A stretch of 64,000 nucleotides of DNA. Origin: Jiangella anatolica (GTDB lineage: Bacteria > Actinomycetota > Actinomycetes > Jiangellales > Jiangellaceae). The stretch spans positions 1 to 64,000 of the forward strand of contig NZ_POTW01000008.1 in the NCBI RefSeq assembly GCF_003236295.1. Reading direction: 5' to 3'. Positions 24,613-34,280 of the stretch are shown here, in pieces (positions within the stretch are counted from its first letter, which is position 1; each line of letters starts with the position of its first letter). Position numbers and translations under genes: made by a program. The notes beneath the pieces were generated by a model that did no database searches, was not told the origin of the DNA, and saw only the letters and a program-made list of their open reading frames with translations.

Positions 24613-24816
24613 GTGAAGAAGCGCAAGCTGCCGTGGTACGGCCGGCTCACCGAGGTGCTGATGCCGCTGCTGGGACCGGCCGATCTGGGCCGGCAGGACG
24701 ACGCGCCGCCGCCGCGCCCGGCGCGCGAGATCGAGTGCCCGCTGTGCCACCACCCGATGTCGGAGCACCGGCTGGAGCAGGTGGGCGGCAAGAACAGGCA
24801 CTACTGCCCGGCGTGA
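24613..24816 (+). CDS. Small zinc-ribbon-like protein
   Basis: A 67-residue protein with a basic N-terminus (MKKRKLPWYGRLTEVLMPLLGPADLG) and a C-terminal CPLCHHPMSEHRLEQ...NRHYCPA region. The two-cysteine pair plus later His and Cys could bind one zinc ion, but the pattern is incomplete for a classical ribbon. It reads out into a gene of unknown role common before ABC-F genes in actinobacteria (weak recollection). TAACTA ends 7 nt before the GTG, so it is probably leaderless. The ABC-F gene starts 15 bp later on the same strand and is likely co-transcribed. Confidence 0.65.
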   Translation: MKKRKLPWYGRLTEVLMPLLGPADLGRQDDAPPPRPAREIECPLCHHPMSEHRLEQVGGKNRHYCPA

Positions 24817-24831
24817 GAAACTGGGTGCGAC

Positions 24832-26583
24832 ATGGCGCCCCGTAACCTCATCAACCTCGAGTCGGCCTCGCTGGCCTACGGCACCCGGTTCATCCTCGAC
24901 GGGGTCTCGCTCGGCGTCGCCGACGGCGACCGCATCGGCATCGTGGGGCGCAACGGGAGCGGCAAGTCGACGCTGCTGCGGGTGCTGGCGGGGCTGGAGC
25001 AGGTCGACTCCGGCCGGGTCAGCCGCACCGGCGGGCTGCGCATCGGCCGACTGGGCCAGAGCGACGAGCTCGACCCGGCGGCGACGGTCGGCCGGGCCGT
25101 GGTCGGCGACCGGCCGACGCACGAGTGGGCCGGCGACGCGCGGATCCGCGACGTGCTGGCGCACCTGGTGCCCGGGCTCTCGATGGACGCGGTGGTCGGC
25201 CCGCTGTCCGGCGGCGAGCGGCGACGGGTCGCGCTGGCCCGGCTGCTGATCGGCGACGACGACCTCATCCTGCTCGACGAGCCGACGAACCACCTCGACG
25301 TCGAGGCGATCGACTGGCTGTCCACGCACCTCGCCGCGGGCAACCGGACGCTCGTCATGGTGACGCACGACCGCTGGCTGCTCGACACCGTCGCCACGAC
25401 CACCTGGGAGGTCGCCGACGGCGCCGTCCACTCCTACGAGGGCGGCTACGCCGAGTACGTCCTGGCCCGCGCCGAGCGGGTCCGGCTGGCTGCCGCCGAC
25501 GAGACGCGGCGGCAGAACCTGCTGCGCAAGGAGCTGGCGTGGCTACGGCGAGGGCCGCCCGCGCGCACGTCCAAGCCGCGCTTCCGCATCTCCGCCGCCA
25601 ACGCCCTGATCGAGAACGAGCCGCCGCCACGGGACCGCTACGAGCTGGCCAAGCTGGCGACGACGCGGCTGGGCAAGAGCGTGTTCGACGCCGAGGACGT
25701 CACCGTGTCGCTGGGCGGCCGGACGCTGTTCGACCACGTCACCTGGCGGCTCGGGCCGGGCGACCGGGCCGGCATCGTCGGCGTCAACGGCGCCGGCAAG
25801 ACGACGCTGCTGCGGCTGCTGGACGGGTCACTGGCGCCTGACTCCGGCCGGGTGAAGATCGGGCGCACGGTCGCCGCCGCGCACCTGGACCAGGAGGTCG
25901 TCGGCCTCGATCCGGGCAAGCGAGTGCTGGAGACCGTCGAGGAGGTCCGCCGCGAGCTGCAGCTGGGCGGCGGCGACACCGTCACGGCCGGGCAGCTGCT
26001 GGAGCGCTTCGGCTTCGCCGGGCAGCGCCAGTGGACGCCGGTCGGCGACCTGTCCGGCGGCGAGCGGCGCCGGCTGCAGCTGCTGCGGCTGCTGATGGGC
26101 GAGCCCAACGTGCTGCTGCTGGACGAGCCGACCAACGACCTCGACGTCGAGACCCTGAACGTCCTGGAGGACGTGCTCGACAGCTGGCCCGGCTCGCTCG
26201 TCGTCGTCAGCCACGACCGCTGGTTCCTCGAGCGCGTCACCGACGCCGTCTGGGCGCTGCTGGGCGACGGGCGGATCGTGCAGCTGCCGCGCGGCGTCGA
26301 CCAGTACCTGGAGCTGCGCCGGGAGCAGGCGGAGCAGGCCGTGGCGCCGGCCGCCGCCCGGGCGCGGTCCGGGGACAGCCGGGCGACGCGCAAGGAGATC
26401 ACCCGGATCGAGCGCGACCTGGAGAAGCTGGAGCGGCGGGAGAAGACGCTGCACGAGCGGATCGCCGACAACGCGACGGACCACGAGAAGGTGCTGGCGC
26501 TCGACACCGAGCTGCGGTCGGTGCACGGCGAGCGCGAGGCGCTGGAGGAGCGCTGGCTGGAGCTGGCCGACGAGCTCGGCTAG
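24832..26583 (+). CDS. ABC-F family ATP-binding cassette protein
   Basis: A 583-residue protein with two ABC ATPase domains and no membrane segments. Walker A: GRNGSGKST and GVNGAGKTT; signatures LSGGERRRVALARLL and LSGGERRRLQLLRLL; Walker B LLDEPTNHLD and LLDEPTNDLD. A basic inter-domain linker (about 215-275) and a C-terminal coiled-coil (KEITRIERDLEKLERREKTLHERIADNATDHEKVLALDTEL) are present as in ABC-F translation factors that act at the ribosomal E site. Whether it gives antibiotic resistance or is housekeeping cannot be told. In related genomes an ABC-F gene follows ispE, consistent with a core role. Confidence 0.92.
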   Translation: MAPRNLINLESASLAYGTRFILDGVSLGVADGDRIGIVGRNGSGKSTLLRVLAGLEQVDSGRVSRTGGLRIGRLGQSDELDPAATVGRAVVGDRPTHEWAGDARIRDVLAHLVPGLSMDAVVGPLSGGERRRVALARLLIGDDDLILLDEPTNHLDVEAIDWLSTHLAAGNRTLVMVTHDRWLLDTVATTTWEVADGAVHSYEGGYAEYVLARAERVRLAAADETRRQNLLRKELAWLRRGPPARTSKPRFRISAANALIENEPPPRDRYELAKLATTRLGKSVFDAEDVTVSLGGRTLFDHVTWRLGPGDRAGIVGVNGAGKTTLLRLLDGSLAPDSGRVKIGRTVAAAHLDQEVVGLDPGKRVLETVEEVRRELQLGGGDTVTAGQLLERFGFAGQRQWTPVGDLSGGERRRLQLLRLLMGEPNVLLLDEPTNDLDVETLNVLEDVLDSWPGSLVVVSHDRWFLERVTDAVWALLGDGRIVQLPRGVDQYLELRREQAEQAVAPAAARARSGDSRATRKEITRIERDLEKLERREKTLHERIADNATDHEKVLALDTELRSVHGEREALEERWLELADELG

Positions 26584-26637
26584 AACCGCGGCGCATGCTC
26601 CCGCTCGGGCCGGGTAGTGACAGGAGAGAACGAAGCG

Positions 26638-27378
26638 TCAGACGCTGACGCCCTGCTCCTCGAGCCAGGAGCGGGGGTTGACCGGGTCGCCGCCGTCGGG
26701 GTGCACCTCGAGGTGGAGGTGCGGCCCGGTGGAGTTGCCGGTGGAGCCGACGCGGCCGATGACCTCGCCCGGGGCGACCTCACCGGAGCGGAGGACGAAC
26801 GCGGAGAGGTGGCAGTACCAGGTCTCGGTGCCGTCCCAGTGCCGGATGACGATCTTGTTGCCGTACGGGCCGTCGTAGCCGGCGAAGATGATCTCGCCGG
26901 AGGAGAGCGACCGTACCTCGGTGCCCGACGGCGCGGCGAAGTCGAGGCCGGTGTGCCGGTTGGACCACATCGAGCCGCCGGCGCCGAAGCCCGCCGTGAT
27001 GCGGTAGCTGTCCAGCGGCAGCAGCCAGCGTTTGGCCTCGCGCTCGGCGCGGGCGGCCGCCTCGGCGGCCTCGACCCGCTGCTGCTCGACGATGCGGCTG
27101 TGCGCCTCCTGCGCGACCTCGCCGGTCTCGGCCGCGAGCGACTGCTCCGCGGCGACCAGGGTGTCGAGCGCGCCGCCCTCGGTCGGGTGATCCGACTCCT
27201 GGGGGCGCTGCGCGATGGCGCCGAGTCCCTCGTCCGAGCTGCCGGTGGAGCCGACCGCGTGAGGCATGGCCAGGGCCCCGGAGGCCGCTGCTGCTACCGC
27301 TACGGAACCGACCACCGACGGGACACTGACGTGTCGACGGCGGCTACGGTGACGCCCGCTGCCGGAGCGTTGCGACAC
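26638..27378 (-). CDS. Secreted M23-family peptidoglycan endopeptidase
   Basis: A 246-residue exported zinc peptidase. The N-terminus is strongly basic (GRHRSRRRH) followed by a hydrophobic segment (VPSVVGSVAVAAAASGALA), a signal peptide or anchor. A charged coiled-coil follows (VAAEQSLAAETGEVAQEAHSRIVEQQRVEAAEAAARAERE in pieces). The LytM domain (about 145-240) has HTGLDF (zinc His and Asp), YCHLS and GPHLHLEV (HxH). It cuts peptide cross-links in the wall. I prefer GTG 27378, with AAAGG upstream, over an in-frame start at 27444 that would add a Pro/Cys-rich stretch. It is divergent from the B12-binding gene, sharing a gap with a Crp-type site. Confidence 0.88.
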   Translation of the reverse strand: MSQRSGSGRHRSRRRHVSVPSVVGSVAVAAAASGALAMPHAVGSTGSSDEGLGAIAQRPQESDHPTEGGALDTLVAAEQSLAAETGEVAQEAHSRIVEQQRVEAAEAAARAEREAKRWLLPLDSYRITAGFGAGGSMWSNRHTGLDFAAPSGTEVRSLSSGEIIFAGYDGPYGNKIVIRHWDGTETWYCHLSAFVLRSGEVAPGEVIGRVGSTGNSTGPHLHLEVHPDGGDPVNPRSWLEEQGVSV

Positions 27379-27720
27379 GCCAGGAACCTTTCGCCGGGGA
27401 CAAGGACTCGGTGGACAGTAGCCGTCCCCTAGGGGTCCTGCCAAACGCCTCCGCTCCAGCGTTTCGGCGGGTGATCACGGACTGTGACACCGGAAGCAGC
27501 GGAGGGATCCCCGTAATCGCGTCGTGACCTCGACCGACGGGCAAACCTTGATCGACCTTGCGCAGGCAAGATTCGTGACGCTCTGTGACATGTGATCTGC
27601 GTCACACTCGTGCGAGAACTCCGCCGTATGCAGGACCTCTCCTTCGAACGGACGGTCCCGTCACCACTGCGGGTACTGTCGGCAACATCCGGCGGATCAG
27701 CGTTGTTCCTGGAGGTAGTC
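27379..27720. other. Divergent control region between M23 peptidase and B12-binding genes
   Basis: A 342-bp gap without a supportable gene. It holds a perfect Crp-type palindrome at 27591-27606, several GTGAC/GTCAC repeats around it (27575-27606), a TACTGT box at 27674-27679 with an untypical -35, and GC-rich potential hairpins near the M23 start. I found no ydaO aptamer blocks on the M23 strand. Confidence 0.6.
27591..27606. promoter_or_regulatory. Perfect Crp/GlxR-type binding site
   Basis: TGTGA-TCTGCG-TCACA is the exact TGTGA-N6-TCACA consensus bound by Crp-family proteins, including mycobacterial Crp and corynebacterial GlxR. Its centre is 122 bp before the B12-binding gene's ATG and 220 bp before the M23 GTG. 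The site is seen directly; which gene it controls is inferred. Confidence 0.7.
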
Positions 27721-28134
27721 ATGACGGAGGGACGTCCCCTGCGCGTCGTGGTCGCGAAGCCCGGTCTCGACGGGCACGATCGTGGCGCCAAGGTGGTGGC
27801 GCGCGCACTTCGTGACGCGGGGGTCGAGGTCGTCTACACCGGCCTGCATCAGACGCCGGAGCAGATCGTCGAGGCCGCCATCCAGGAGGACGCCGACGCC
27901 GTCGGCCTGTCCATCCTCTCCGGCGCGCACATGACACTGTTCAAGCGCGTCCTGGAACTGCTGGCCGAGCGTGACGCCGCGGACATCGTGGTGTTCGGCG
28001 GCGGCATCATCCCCGAGGCCGACATCCCGCTGCTGGCCGAGCTCGGCGTCGCCCGGGTCTTCACCCCCGGCGCGTCGACGCAGGAGATCGTCGAGTGGGT
28101 CGACACGCTGCGTGACCGCGCGCGGGCGTCCTGA
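27721..28134 (+). CDS. Cobalamin-binding domain protein (methylmalonyl-CoA mutase C-terminal type)
   Basis: A 137-residue stand-alone B12-binding Rossmann domain. The cofactor signature D-x-H-x-x-G is present in [18 protein letters not shown], followed by [10 protein letters not shown] and [20 protein letters not shown], as in the small subunit/C-terminal domain of methylmalonyl-CoA and related acyl-CoA mutases. It would hold adenosylcobalamin as partner of a separate catalytic mutase subunit, which is not in this window. GGAGG lies 6 nt before ATG 27721. It is downstream of the Crp-type site. The next gene starts 123 bp later. Confidence 0.9.
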   Translation: MTEGRPLRVVVAKPGLDGHDRGAKVVARALRDAGVEVVYTGLHQTPEQIVEAAIQEDADAVGLSILSGAHMTLFKRVLELLAERDAADIVVFGGGIIPEADIPLLAELGVARVFTPGASTQEIVEWVDTLRDRARAS

Positions 28135-28257
28135 CCCGATTCCGGCTGGAAATTATTTCCGCCGATAGCGCACGCATGCCCTGATTCGGTAAGGTTTGCC
28201 GGAAATTCACCGGGTTGCGGCCCGCCGCTCGATGACGGGTCGTCCGTTCTCGATGGG

Positions 28258-31200
28258 GTGTGCTCCGTGCTGAATCGACGTGATCGCGCGCGCATCGCCG
28301 TACTCACCGCCACGCTGCTGGCCGGTGGCCTGCTCGTCGTCCCGGCGGCCGCCGCCGTCGAACCGGGCGACCTCACCCGTCCCGGCGAGTCGGTGCTGGC
28401 CGGCACCGACCGGCAGACCATCGCGCCCGGGATGGAGCTGACGACGTTCTCCCGGCTGGAGGACGGCGGCTGGAACGCCGGCAGCATCCTCGAGGTCGAC
28501 CTCGACGCCGGCGTCACGCTGGACTACCAGTACTCCGGCGAGGTGACGACGACCGCGACGGTCCGCTCGCTGGCCGAGGCGAGCGGCGCGACGGCCGCGA
28601 TCAACGGCGACTTCTACGACATCAACAACTCCAACGCGCCGCTCGGCGCAGGGATCAGCCGCGACGAGGGCATGATCACCGCGCCGACGGCCGGCCACGA
28701 GAACGCGCTGGCCGTGTCCAGCGACGGCGTCGCCGCGCTCGCGCAGGTGTTCCTGGAGGGCACCGCGGTCACCGGCGACGGCGTCAGCCTGCCGCTCGCG
28801 GGCGTCAACACGCTCGGGCTGCCGGCGAACGGCATCGGCGTGTTCACGTCGCAGTGGGGCAGCTACACCCGGGCGAACACCGTCGGCGCCGCCGCCACGC
28901 GCGCGGAGGTCACCGTCGTCGACGGCGTGGTGACGGCGGTCGGGACGACGCTGGGATCCGGGCCGATCGCGGCGGACACCGTCGTGCTGGTCGGCCGGGA
29001 CACTGGTGCGACGTCGCTGCTCGCGCTGGCGCCCGGCGACACCGTCGACGTCTCCTACGCGCCGCGCTCGGACTTCGGCGACGTCGCGGTCGCGGTCGGC
29101 GGCAACCACCTGCTGGTCGACGACGGCGTGCAGCGCACGTTCACCGACACCGAGCCGGCCGCCCGCACGTCGATCGGGCTGTCCGAGGACGGCCGCACCA
29201 TGTATCTAGTGTCCGTCGACGGCAAGCAGGCGCACTCGCGCGGCATGACGCTGACCGAGTTCGCCGAGCTGATGGACGACCTCGGCGCGTACGACGCGCT
29301 GAACATCGACGGCGGCGGCTCGTCCACGCTGGTGGTCCGCGACCCCGGCACCGACGACCGGACCGTCGTCAACAGCCCGTCCGACGGCAGCGAGCGCTCG
29401 GTCGCCAACGGCCTCGCGCTGTTCGCCGCCGAGGGCTCCGGCCAACTGGACGGCTTCCGCGTCCTGGCCGGCGACGCCGAGAACACCGACCGGGTCTTCC
29501 CCGGGCTCACCCGCACCATCGAGGCGCGCGGTCACGACGAGACGTTCGCGCGGGTCGAGGCGCGGCCGCGGTGGACGACGTCGGATCGACGGGTCGCTTC
29601 GGTGCTGCGCGGCGCCACGCCGAACACCGCGGTCGTCACCGGCATCGCGCCGGGCGACGCCGACGTCCAGGCCTCGGTGCTGGGCGCCGAGGGCGAGCTG
29701 GGCGTCACCGTGCTCGGCGAGCTGCGCCGGCTGGAGCCGACCGCGACCCTGCTCCCGCTGGCCGGCGCCAGCGACACCGGGACGCTCGCGCTCACCGGCT
29801 ACGACATCGACGGCTACCGGGCGCCGATCGAGCCGGCGGACGTGACCGTCGCCGGCGGCGAGGGCGTCGTGGAGCTGGTGCCCGACGGCGACGGGTTCAG
29901 CGTGCGGCCGCTGATCGAGACCGGCTCGGCGCTGCTGACGCTGACCGCCGGCGGCGTCGAGACCGGCGTCGCCGTGACGATCGGCCTGGCCGAGGTCCCG
30001 GTGGCGACGTTCGACGACGCCGCCCGCTGGACCGTCAGCTTCGCCCGCGCGACCGGCGCCATCGCGCCCACCGAGGGTCCGGACGGCCGCGACGGCGTGC
30101 GGCTCACGTACGACTTCACCGGGCCGAACACCCGGGCCGCGTACGCCACGCCGCCGGCGCAGTTCACGCTGCCGGGCCAGCCGCAGACGATCAAGGCGTG
30201 GGTCAAGGGCGACGGCCAGGGCACCTGGATCCGGATGCGCGTCTACGACCCCAACGGCACGCCGCTCACGCTGAACGGCGGCTATACGACGTTCACCGGC
30301 TGGCAGCAGCTCACGTTCCCGGTCCCGGCCGGTACCGAGTACCCGCTGCGGTTCCGCGACATCTACGCCGTCGAGGCCTCCGGCGCGCGCAGCTATAACG
30401 GCGAGACGTCGTTCAGCGACATCACCGTCGAGATCGCGCCGGACGTCGAGCTGCCGGCGAGCCAGCGGTTCGAGGACCCCGTCATCGTCACCAACGGCAC
30501 GGCCGACGACGCGGGCCAGCGGATCGCCGTCATGAGCGACTCGCAGTTCGTCGGGCGCAACCCCGACAGCGACATCGTCGCGGCCGCCCGCCGTACGCTC
30601 CGCGAGATCGTCGCCGAGGATCCGGACGCGCTGGTGATCAACGGCGACCTCGTCGACGAGGCGGCGCCGATCGACTTCGACCTCGCCCGCCGGGTGCTCG
30701 ACGAGGAGCTGGCCGGCGTCGACTTCCCCTGGTACTACGTGCCGGGCAACCACGAGGTGCAGGGCGGCCCGATCGGCAACTTCATCGCCGAGTTCGGCGC
30801 CACCCAGCACACCGTCGATCTGCCGACCGACGACGGCACCACCCGGATCATCACGCTCAACTCCGCGTTCGGGACGCTGCGCGGCGGCGGGTTCGCCCAG
30901 CTCGCCGAGTTGCGGCGGGCACTTGACGAGGCCGCGGCCGACCCGGAGATCACCGGCGTGCTGGTCTTCCAGCACCACCCGATCGACGACCCGCTGCCGA
31001 CGGCGAACAGCCAGCTCGCCGACCGGCGCGAGGCGGCCATGCTGGAGACCTGGCTGGGCGACTTCGAGGCGGACAGCGACAAGTCCGCGGCGTTCGTCGG
31101 CGCGCACGCCGGCGTCTTCGACGCCACCTCCGTCGACGGCGTCCCGTTCATCGTCAACGGCAACTCCGGCAAGGCGCCGGCGTCGACGCCGGACGACGGC

Positions 31201-31587
31201 GGCTTCACCGGCTGGACGCTGCTCGGCCTGGATCCCGCCTCCGGCGACCGCGGCGACGACGACGCCTGGCTGACGGCCGAGGTGCGGGCCCGGGTCGACT
31301 CGATCGCGCTGACGGCGCCGGAGTCGCTGGCCGTCGGGGCGTCCGGCGCGGTGTCGGCGACGGTGTCGCAGGACGGCACGCGCGTCGTCCCGGTGCAGTG
31401 GCCGGTGTCGGCACAGTGGGGCGGCGCCGGTGTCCACATCGGCCCGGCCGGCACGGCGCCGCGCTGGGCCGTCGTCGCGGTCGACCCGGCGTCCGGCACG
31501 ATCCGGGGGCTGCGGGCCGGTGCCGCCACCGTCACCGTCACGGTGAACGGGGAGACCGCGCTCCGGGAGATCGTGGTCGGCGGATAG
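28258..31587 (+). CDS. Secreted phosphodiester glycosidase (NAGPA) / metallophosphatase fusion
   Basis: A 1109-residue exported protein. A signal peptide (about 10-35, ending VPAAAAV) leads to a NAGPA-type phosphodiester glycosidase domain (~55-385) with AINGDFYD (115-121) and [12 protein letters not shown] (349 on), the two family hallmarks. Ig-like BIG2 strands (~400-570) and a beta-sandwich resembling a carbohydrate-binding module (~580-740) follow. A calcineurin-like phosphatase domain (~755-1000) has D761, D797 in NGDLVDE, GNHE (830-833) and H906-H907; the usual last GHxH is GAHAG here. A second BIG2-like segment ends the protein. It probably strips sugar-phosphodiesters from wall or teichoic polymers and then dephosphorylates them (inference). 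GTG 28267 is an alternative start. Confidence 0.88.
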   Translation: MCSVLNRRDRARIAVLTATLLAGGLLVVPAAAAVEPGDLTRPGESVLAGTDRQTIAPGMELTTFSRLEDGGWNAGSILEVDLDAGVTLDYQYSGEVTTTATVRSLAEASGATAAINGDFYDINNSNAPLGAGISRDEGMITAPTAGHENALAVSSDGVAALAQVFLEGTAVTGDGVSLPLAGVNTLGLPANGIGVFTSQWGSYTRANTVGAAATRAEVTVVDGVVTAVGTTLGSGPIAADTVVLVGRDTGATSLLALAPGDTVDVSYAPRSDFGDVAVAVGGNHLLVDDGVQRTFTDTEPAARTSIGLSEDGRTMYLVSVDGKQAHSRGMTLTEFAELMDDLGAYDALNIDGGGSSTLVVRDPGTDDRTVVNSPSDGSERSVANGLALFAAEGSGQLDGFRVLAGDAENTDRVFPGLTRTIEARGHDETFARVEARPRWTTSDRRVASVLRGATPNTAVVTGIAPGDADVQASVLGAEGELGVTVLGELRRLEPTATLLPLAGASDTGTLALTGYDIDGYRAPIEPADVTVAGGEGVVELVPDGDGFSVRPLIETGSALLTLTAGGVETGVAVTIGLAEVPVATFDDAARWTVSFARATGAIAPTEGPDGRDGVRLTYDFTGPNTRAAYATPPAQFTLPGQPQTIKAWVKGDGQGTWIRMRVYDPNGTPLTLNGGYTTFTGWQQLTFPVPAGTEYPLRFRDIYAVEASGARSYNGETSFSDITVEIAPDVELPASQRFEDPVIVTNGTADDAGQRIAVMSDSQFVGRNPDSDIVAAARRTLREIVAEDPDALVINGDLVDEAAPIDFDLARRVLDEELAGVDFPWYYVPGNHEVQGGPIGNFIAEFGATQHTVDLPTDDGTTRIITLNSAFGTLRGGGFAQLAELRRALDEAAADPEITGVLVFQHHPIDDPLPTANSQLADRREAAMLETWLGDFEADSDKSAAFVGAHAGVFDATSVDGVPFIVNGNSGKAPASTPDDGGFTGWTLLGLDPASGDRGDDDAWLTAEVRARVDSIALTAPESLAVGASGAVSATVSQDGTRVVPVQWPVSAQWGGAGVHIGPAGTAPRWAVVAVDPASGTIRGLRAGAATVTVTVNGETALREIVVGG

Positions 31588-31628
31588 GCTGCCCTTCGAA
31601 TCGCGGCCGACACAAGGGATGGATTCGC

Positions 31629-32816
31629 GTGGACCTGATGGAGTACCAGGCGAAGGAGCTCTTCGCCAAGCACGAGGTCCCGGTGCTGCCGGGGTCCGTC
31701 GCCGAGACGGTGGACGAGGCCCGCCGGGCCGCCGCCGACATCGGTGGCCCGGTCGTCGTCAAGGCGCAGGTGAAGACCGGCGGCCGTGGCAAGGCCGGCG
31801 GCGTCAAGCTGGCCGAGACCGCCGACGAGGCCGCCGAGAAGGCCGGGGCCATCCTCGGCATGGACATCAAGGGCCACACGGTCCACCGGGTGCTCGTCAC
31901 CCAGGCCAGCGACATCGACCAGGAGTACTACGTCTCCTACCTGCTCGACCGCGCCAACCGCACCTACCTGGCGATGGCCAGCGTCGAGGGCGGCATGGAG
32001 ATCGAGCAGCTGGCGGTCGAGCGGCCCGAGGCGCTGGCCCGCATTCCGGTCGACGCCATCGCCGGCGTCGACGCCGCGAAGGCGGCCGAGATCGCCGACG
32101 CCGCCGGGTTCCCGGCCGACGTCCGCGACCAGGTCATCGACATCCTGCAGAAGCTCTGGACGGTGTTCACCAGCGAGGACGCCACGCTCGTCGAGGTCAA
32201 CCCGCTGGTCCGCACGCCCGACGGCCAGGTCGTCGCGCTGGACGGCAAGGTCAGCCTGGACGAGAACGCCGAGTTCCGGCACGAGGAGCACGCGCAGTTC
32301 GAGGACAAGGCCGCCGCCGACCCGCTCGAGGCGCGCGCCAAGGAGAAGGACCTCAACTACGTCAAGCTGTCCGGCGAGGTCGGCATCATCGGCAACGGCG
32401 CGGGGCTGGTCATGTCCACGCTCGACGTCGTGGCCTACGCCGGCGAGGAGTTCGGCGGCGTGAAGCCGGCCAACTTCCTCGACATCGGCGGCGGCGCGTC
32501 GGCCGAGGTGATGGCGAACGGGCTGGAGATCATCCTGTCCGACGACGAGGTCAAGGCCGTGTTCGTCAACGTGTTCGGCGGCATCACCGCCTGCGACGCC
32601 GTCGCCAACGGGATCGTGCACGCGTTCGGGCTGCTGGAGAGCCGCGGCGACGAGGTGACCAAGCCGCTGGTCGTCCGTCTCGACGGCAACAACGCGGTCG
32701 AGGGCCGGCGGATCCTGTCCGAGTTCGCCGCCACGGCGCCCGCGGGCCTGATCGAGCAGGTCGACACGATGGACGGCGCCGCGCGACGCGCGGCCGAGCT
32801 CGCGGCAGCGAAGTAG
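31629..32816 (+). CDS. sucC: Succinate--CoA ligase, beta subunit
   Basis: A 395-residue ATP-grasp subunit of succinyl-CoA synthetase, making ATP or GTP from succinyl-CoA in the TCA cycle. It begins [19 protein letters not shown] after a V-D-L lead, has [18 protein letters not shown] (grasp loop), [19 protein letters not shown], and [19 protein letters not shown], all typical. GTG 31629 has AAGGGATGG at 7 nt; the ATG at 31638 is less well spaced. sucD follows 12 bp downstream in the same operon. Confidence 0.96.
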   Translation: MDLMEYQAKELFAKHEVPVLPGSVAETVDEARRAAADIGGPVVVKAQVKTGGRGKAGGVKLAETADEAAEKAGAILGMDIKGHTVHRVLVTQASDIDQEYYVSYLLDRANRTYLAMASVEGGMEIEQLAVERPEALARIPVDAIAGVDAAKAAEIADAAGFPADVRDQVIDILQKLWTVFTSEDATLVEVNPLVRTPDGQVVALDGKVSLDENAEFRHEEHAQFEDKAAADPLEARAKEKDLNYVKLSGEVGIIGNGAGLVMSTLDVVAYAGEEFGGVKPANFLDIGGGASAEVMANGLEIILSDDEVKAVFVNVFGGITACDAVANGIVHAFGLLESRGDEVTKPLVVRLDGNNAVEGRRILSEFAATAPAGLIEQVDTMDGAARRAAELAAAK

Positions 32817-32828
32817 GGGCGACGAGTC

Positions 32829-33728
32829 ATGGCAATCTTCCTCGACGAGAACAGCAGGATCATCGTCCAGGGCATCACCGGCGCCGAGGGCACCAAGCAC
32901 ACGCAGCGGATGCTCAAGGCCGGCGCGAAGATCGTCGGCGGCGTCAACGCCCGCAAGGCCGGCCAGGAGCTGGACTTCACCGAGTTCAGCCCCGAGGCCG
33001 TGCTCACCGTGTACGGCACCGTGGCCGAGGCGATGGACAAGACCGGCGCCAACGTGTCCGTGGCGTTCGTCCCGCCGAAGTTCACCAAGGACGCCGTCAT
33101 CGAGGCCGTCGACGCCGGCATCGAGCTGCTGGTCGTCATCACCGAGGGCATCCCGGTGCACGACACCGCCGAGTTCTGGGCGTACGCCTCGGCGAAGGGC
33201 AACAAGACCCGCATCGTCGGGCCGAACTGCCCCGGCGTGATCAGCCCGGGCCGGTCCAACGCCGGCATCATCCCGGCCGACATCACCGGCCCCGGCCCGA
33301 TCGGCCTGGTCAGCAAGTCCGGCACGCTGACCTACCAGATGATGTACGAGCTGCGCGACATCGGCTTCTCCACCGCCGTCGGCATCGGCGGCGACCCGGT
33401 CATCGGCACCACGCACATCGACGCGCTCGAGGCGTTCGAGGCCGACCCGGAGACCAAGGCGATCGTGATGATCGGCGAGATCGGCGGCGACGCCGAGGAG
33501 CGGGCCGCGGCCTACATCAAGGAGCACGTCACCAAGCCGGTCGTCGGGTACGTCGCCGGCTTCACCGCGCCCGAGGGCAAGACCATGGGCCACGCCGGCG
33601 CCATCGTGTCCGGGTCGTCCGGCACGGCGCAGGCCAAGAAGGAGGCGCTCGAGGCCGCCGGTGTCGCCGTCGGCAAGACCCCGAGCGAGACCGCCCGGCT
33701 CATGCGGGAGATCTACCAGAAGCTCTGA
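32829..33728 (+). CDS. sucD: Succinate--CoA ligase, alpha subunit
   Basis: A 299-residue CoA-binding subunit forming an alpha2beta2 or alpha-beta enzyme with SucC. CoA-binding [15 protein letters not shown] lies at the N-terminus, then NCPGVISPG and [13 protein letters not shown], and the phosphorylated active-site histidine in [18 protein letters not shown] (H255). Its length is normal. A strong GC hairpin follows the stop, closing the sucCD operon; the next gene reads on from 73 bp downstream. Confidence 0.96.
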   Translation: MAIFLDENSRIIVQGITGAEGTKHTQRMLKAGAKIVGGVNARKAGQELDFTEFSPEAVLTVYGTVAEAMDKTGANVSVAFVPPKFTKDAVIEAVDAGIELLVVITEGIPVHDTAEFWAYASAKGNKTRIVGPNCPGVISPGRSNAGIIPADITGPGPIGLVSKSGTLTYQMMYELRDIGFSTAVGIGGDPVIGTTHIDALEAFEADPETKAIVMIGEIGGDAEERAAAYIKEHVTKPVVGYVAGFTAPEGKTMGHAGAIVSGSSGTAQAKKEALEAAGVAVGKTPSETARLMREIYQKL

Positions 33729-33750
33729 CCATCATGGATCGGGAGAGACT

Positions 33751-33781
33751 CGGCCGGGCCGCCCCTGGGGTGGCCCGGCCG
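33751..33781 (+). terminator. Hairpin downstream of sucCD
   Basis: CGGCCGGGCC (33751-33760) pairs with GGCCCGGCCG (33772-33781); the inner CCCC/GGGG extends the stem to nearly the whole element with a 1-3-nt loop. No T tract follows, which is normal for high-GC actinobacterial terminators. The ribosome binding site of the next gene begins right after it, so it could also act as an attenuating leader stem. Confidence 0.7.
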
Positions 33782-33801
33782 ATTCCCTGGGGGAGGCTTT
33801 C

Positions 33802-34224
33802 GTGAGCGAAATCATGACCGAGCTGCGGCGGGTCTTCGACGCCGCCGTGAAGGACCCGGACGGCTACCGGATCGTCTACGGGTACGACTCGGTGGAGAAG
33901 AACTACATCGTCGCGAAGAGGACGATCATCCACTCGTACGTGGTCGGGTATGTGCCGGGCACGAAGGACCTCGCGATCGTCGAGGTCGTCGGCGACCCCG
34001 GCTCGCTCGGCGCCCTCGACCCGGTGTACGTCACGGCCGCGAACCTGCAGACGGCGAAGAAGGACCTGCAGCGCCGCTACGTCGTCAAGACGACCGATGG
34101 CGCCAAGGTGCGCTTCATCGTGCTGCCGAAGGTCCCGAAGCTGCTCCAGGCCGCCTACGTCCTCGACGTCGAGCAGCGCGACGAGGCCGCCGCCTTCGGC
34201 GAGTACTTCGACACGCTGCGCTGA
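33802..34224 (+). CDS. Hypothetical protein, about 140 residues
   Basis: I do not recognise a named family. The 140-residue protein has no signal peptide or membrane helix and reads as an alpha/beta fold: EIMTELRRVFDAAVKDPDGYRIVYGYDSVEKNYIVAKRTI in pieces, VVGYVPGTKDLAIVEVVGDPGS, then YVVKTTDGAKVRFIVLPKVPKLLQAAYVLDVEQ. The GTG start is preceded by GGGGAGG. It follows sucD behind a strong hairpin on the same strand. Base composition matches its neighbours. Confidence 0.65.
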   Translation: MSEIMTELRRVFDAAVKDPDGYRIVYGYDSVEKNYIVAKRTIIHSYVVGYVPGTKDLAIVEVVGDPGSLGALDPVYVTAANLQTAKKDLQRRYVVKTTDGAKVRFIVLPKVPKLLQAAYVLDVEQRDEAAAFGEYFDTLR

Positions 34225-34280
34225 CCGCCGAGCCGCCCGCGCCGCTTTGGTCACCTGATCGTTCGCGGACGGTCGGGTCA

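Noticed and set aside
27379-27600. c-di-AMP riboswitch before the M23 peptidase
   Set aside because: Checked on the minus strand; only generic GC-rich hairpins, no conserved aptamer blocks.
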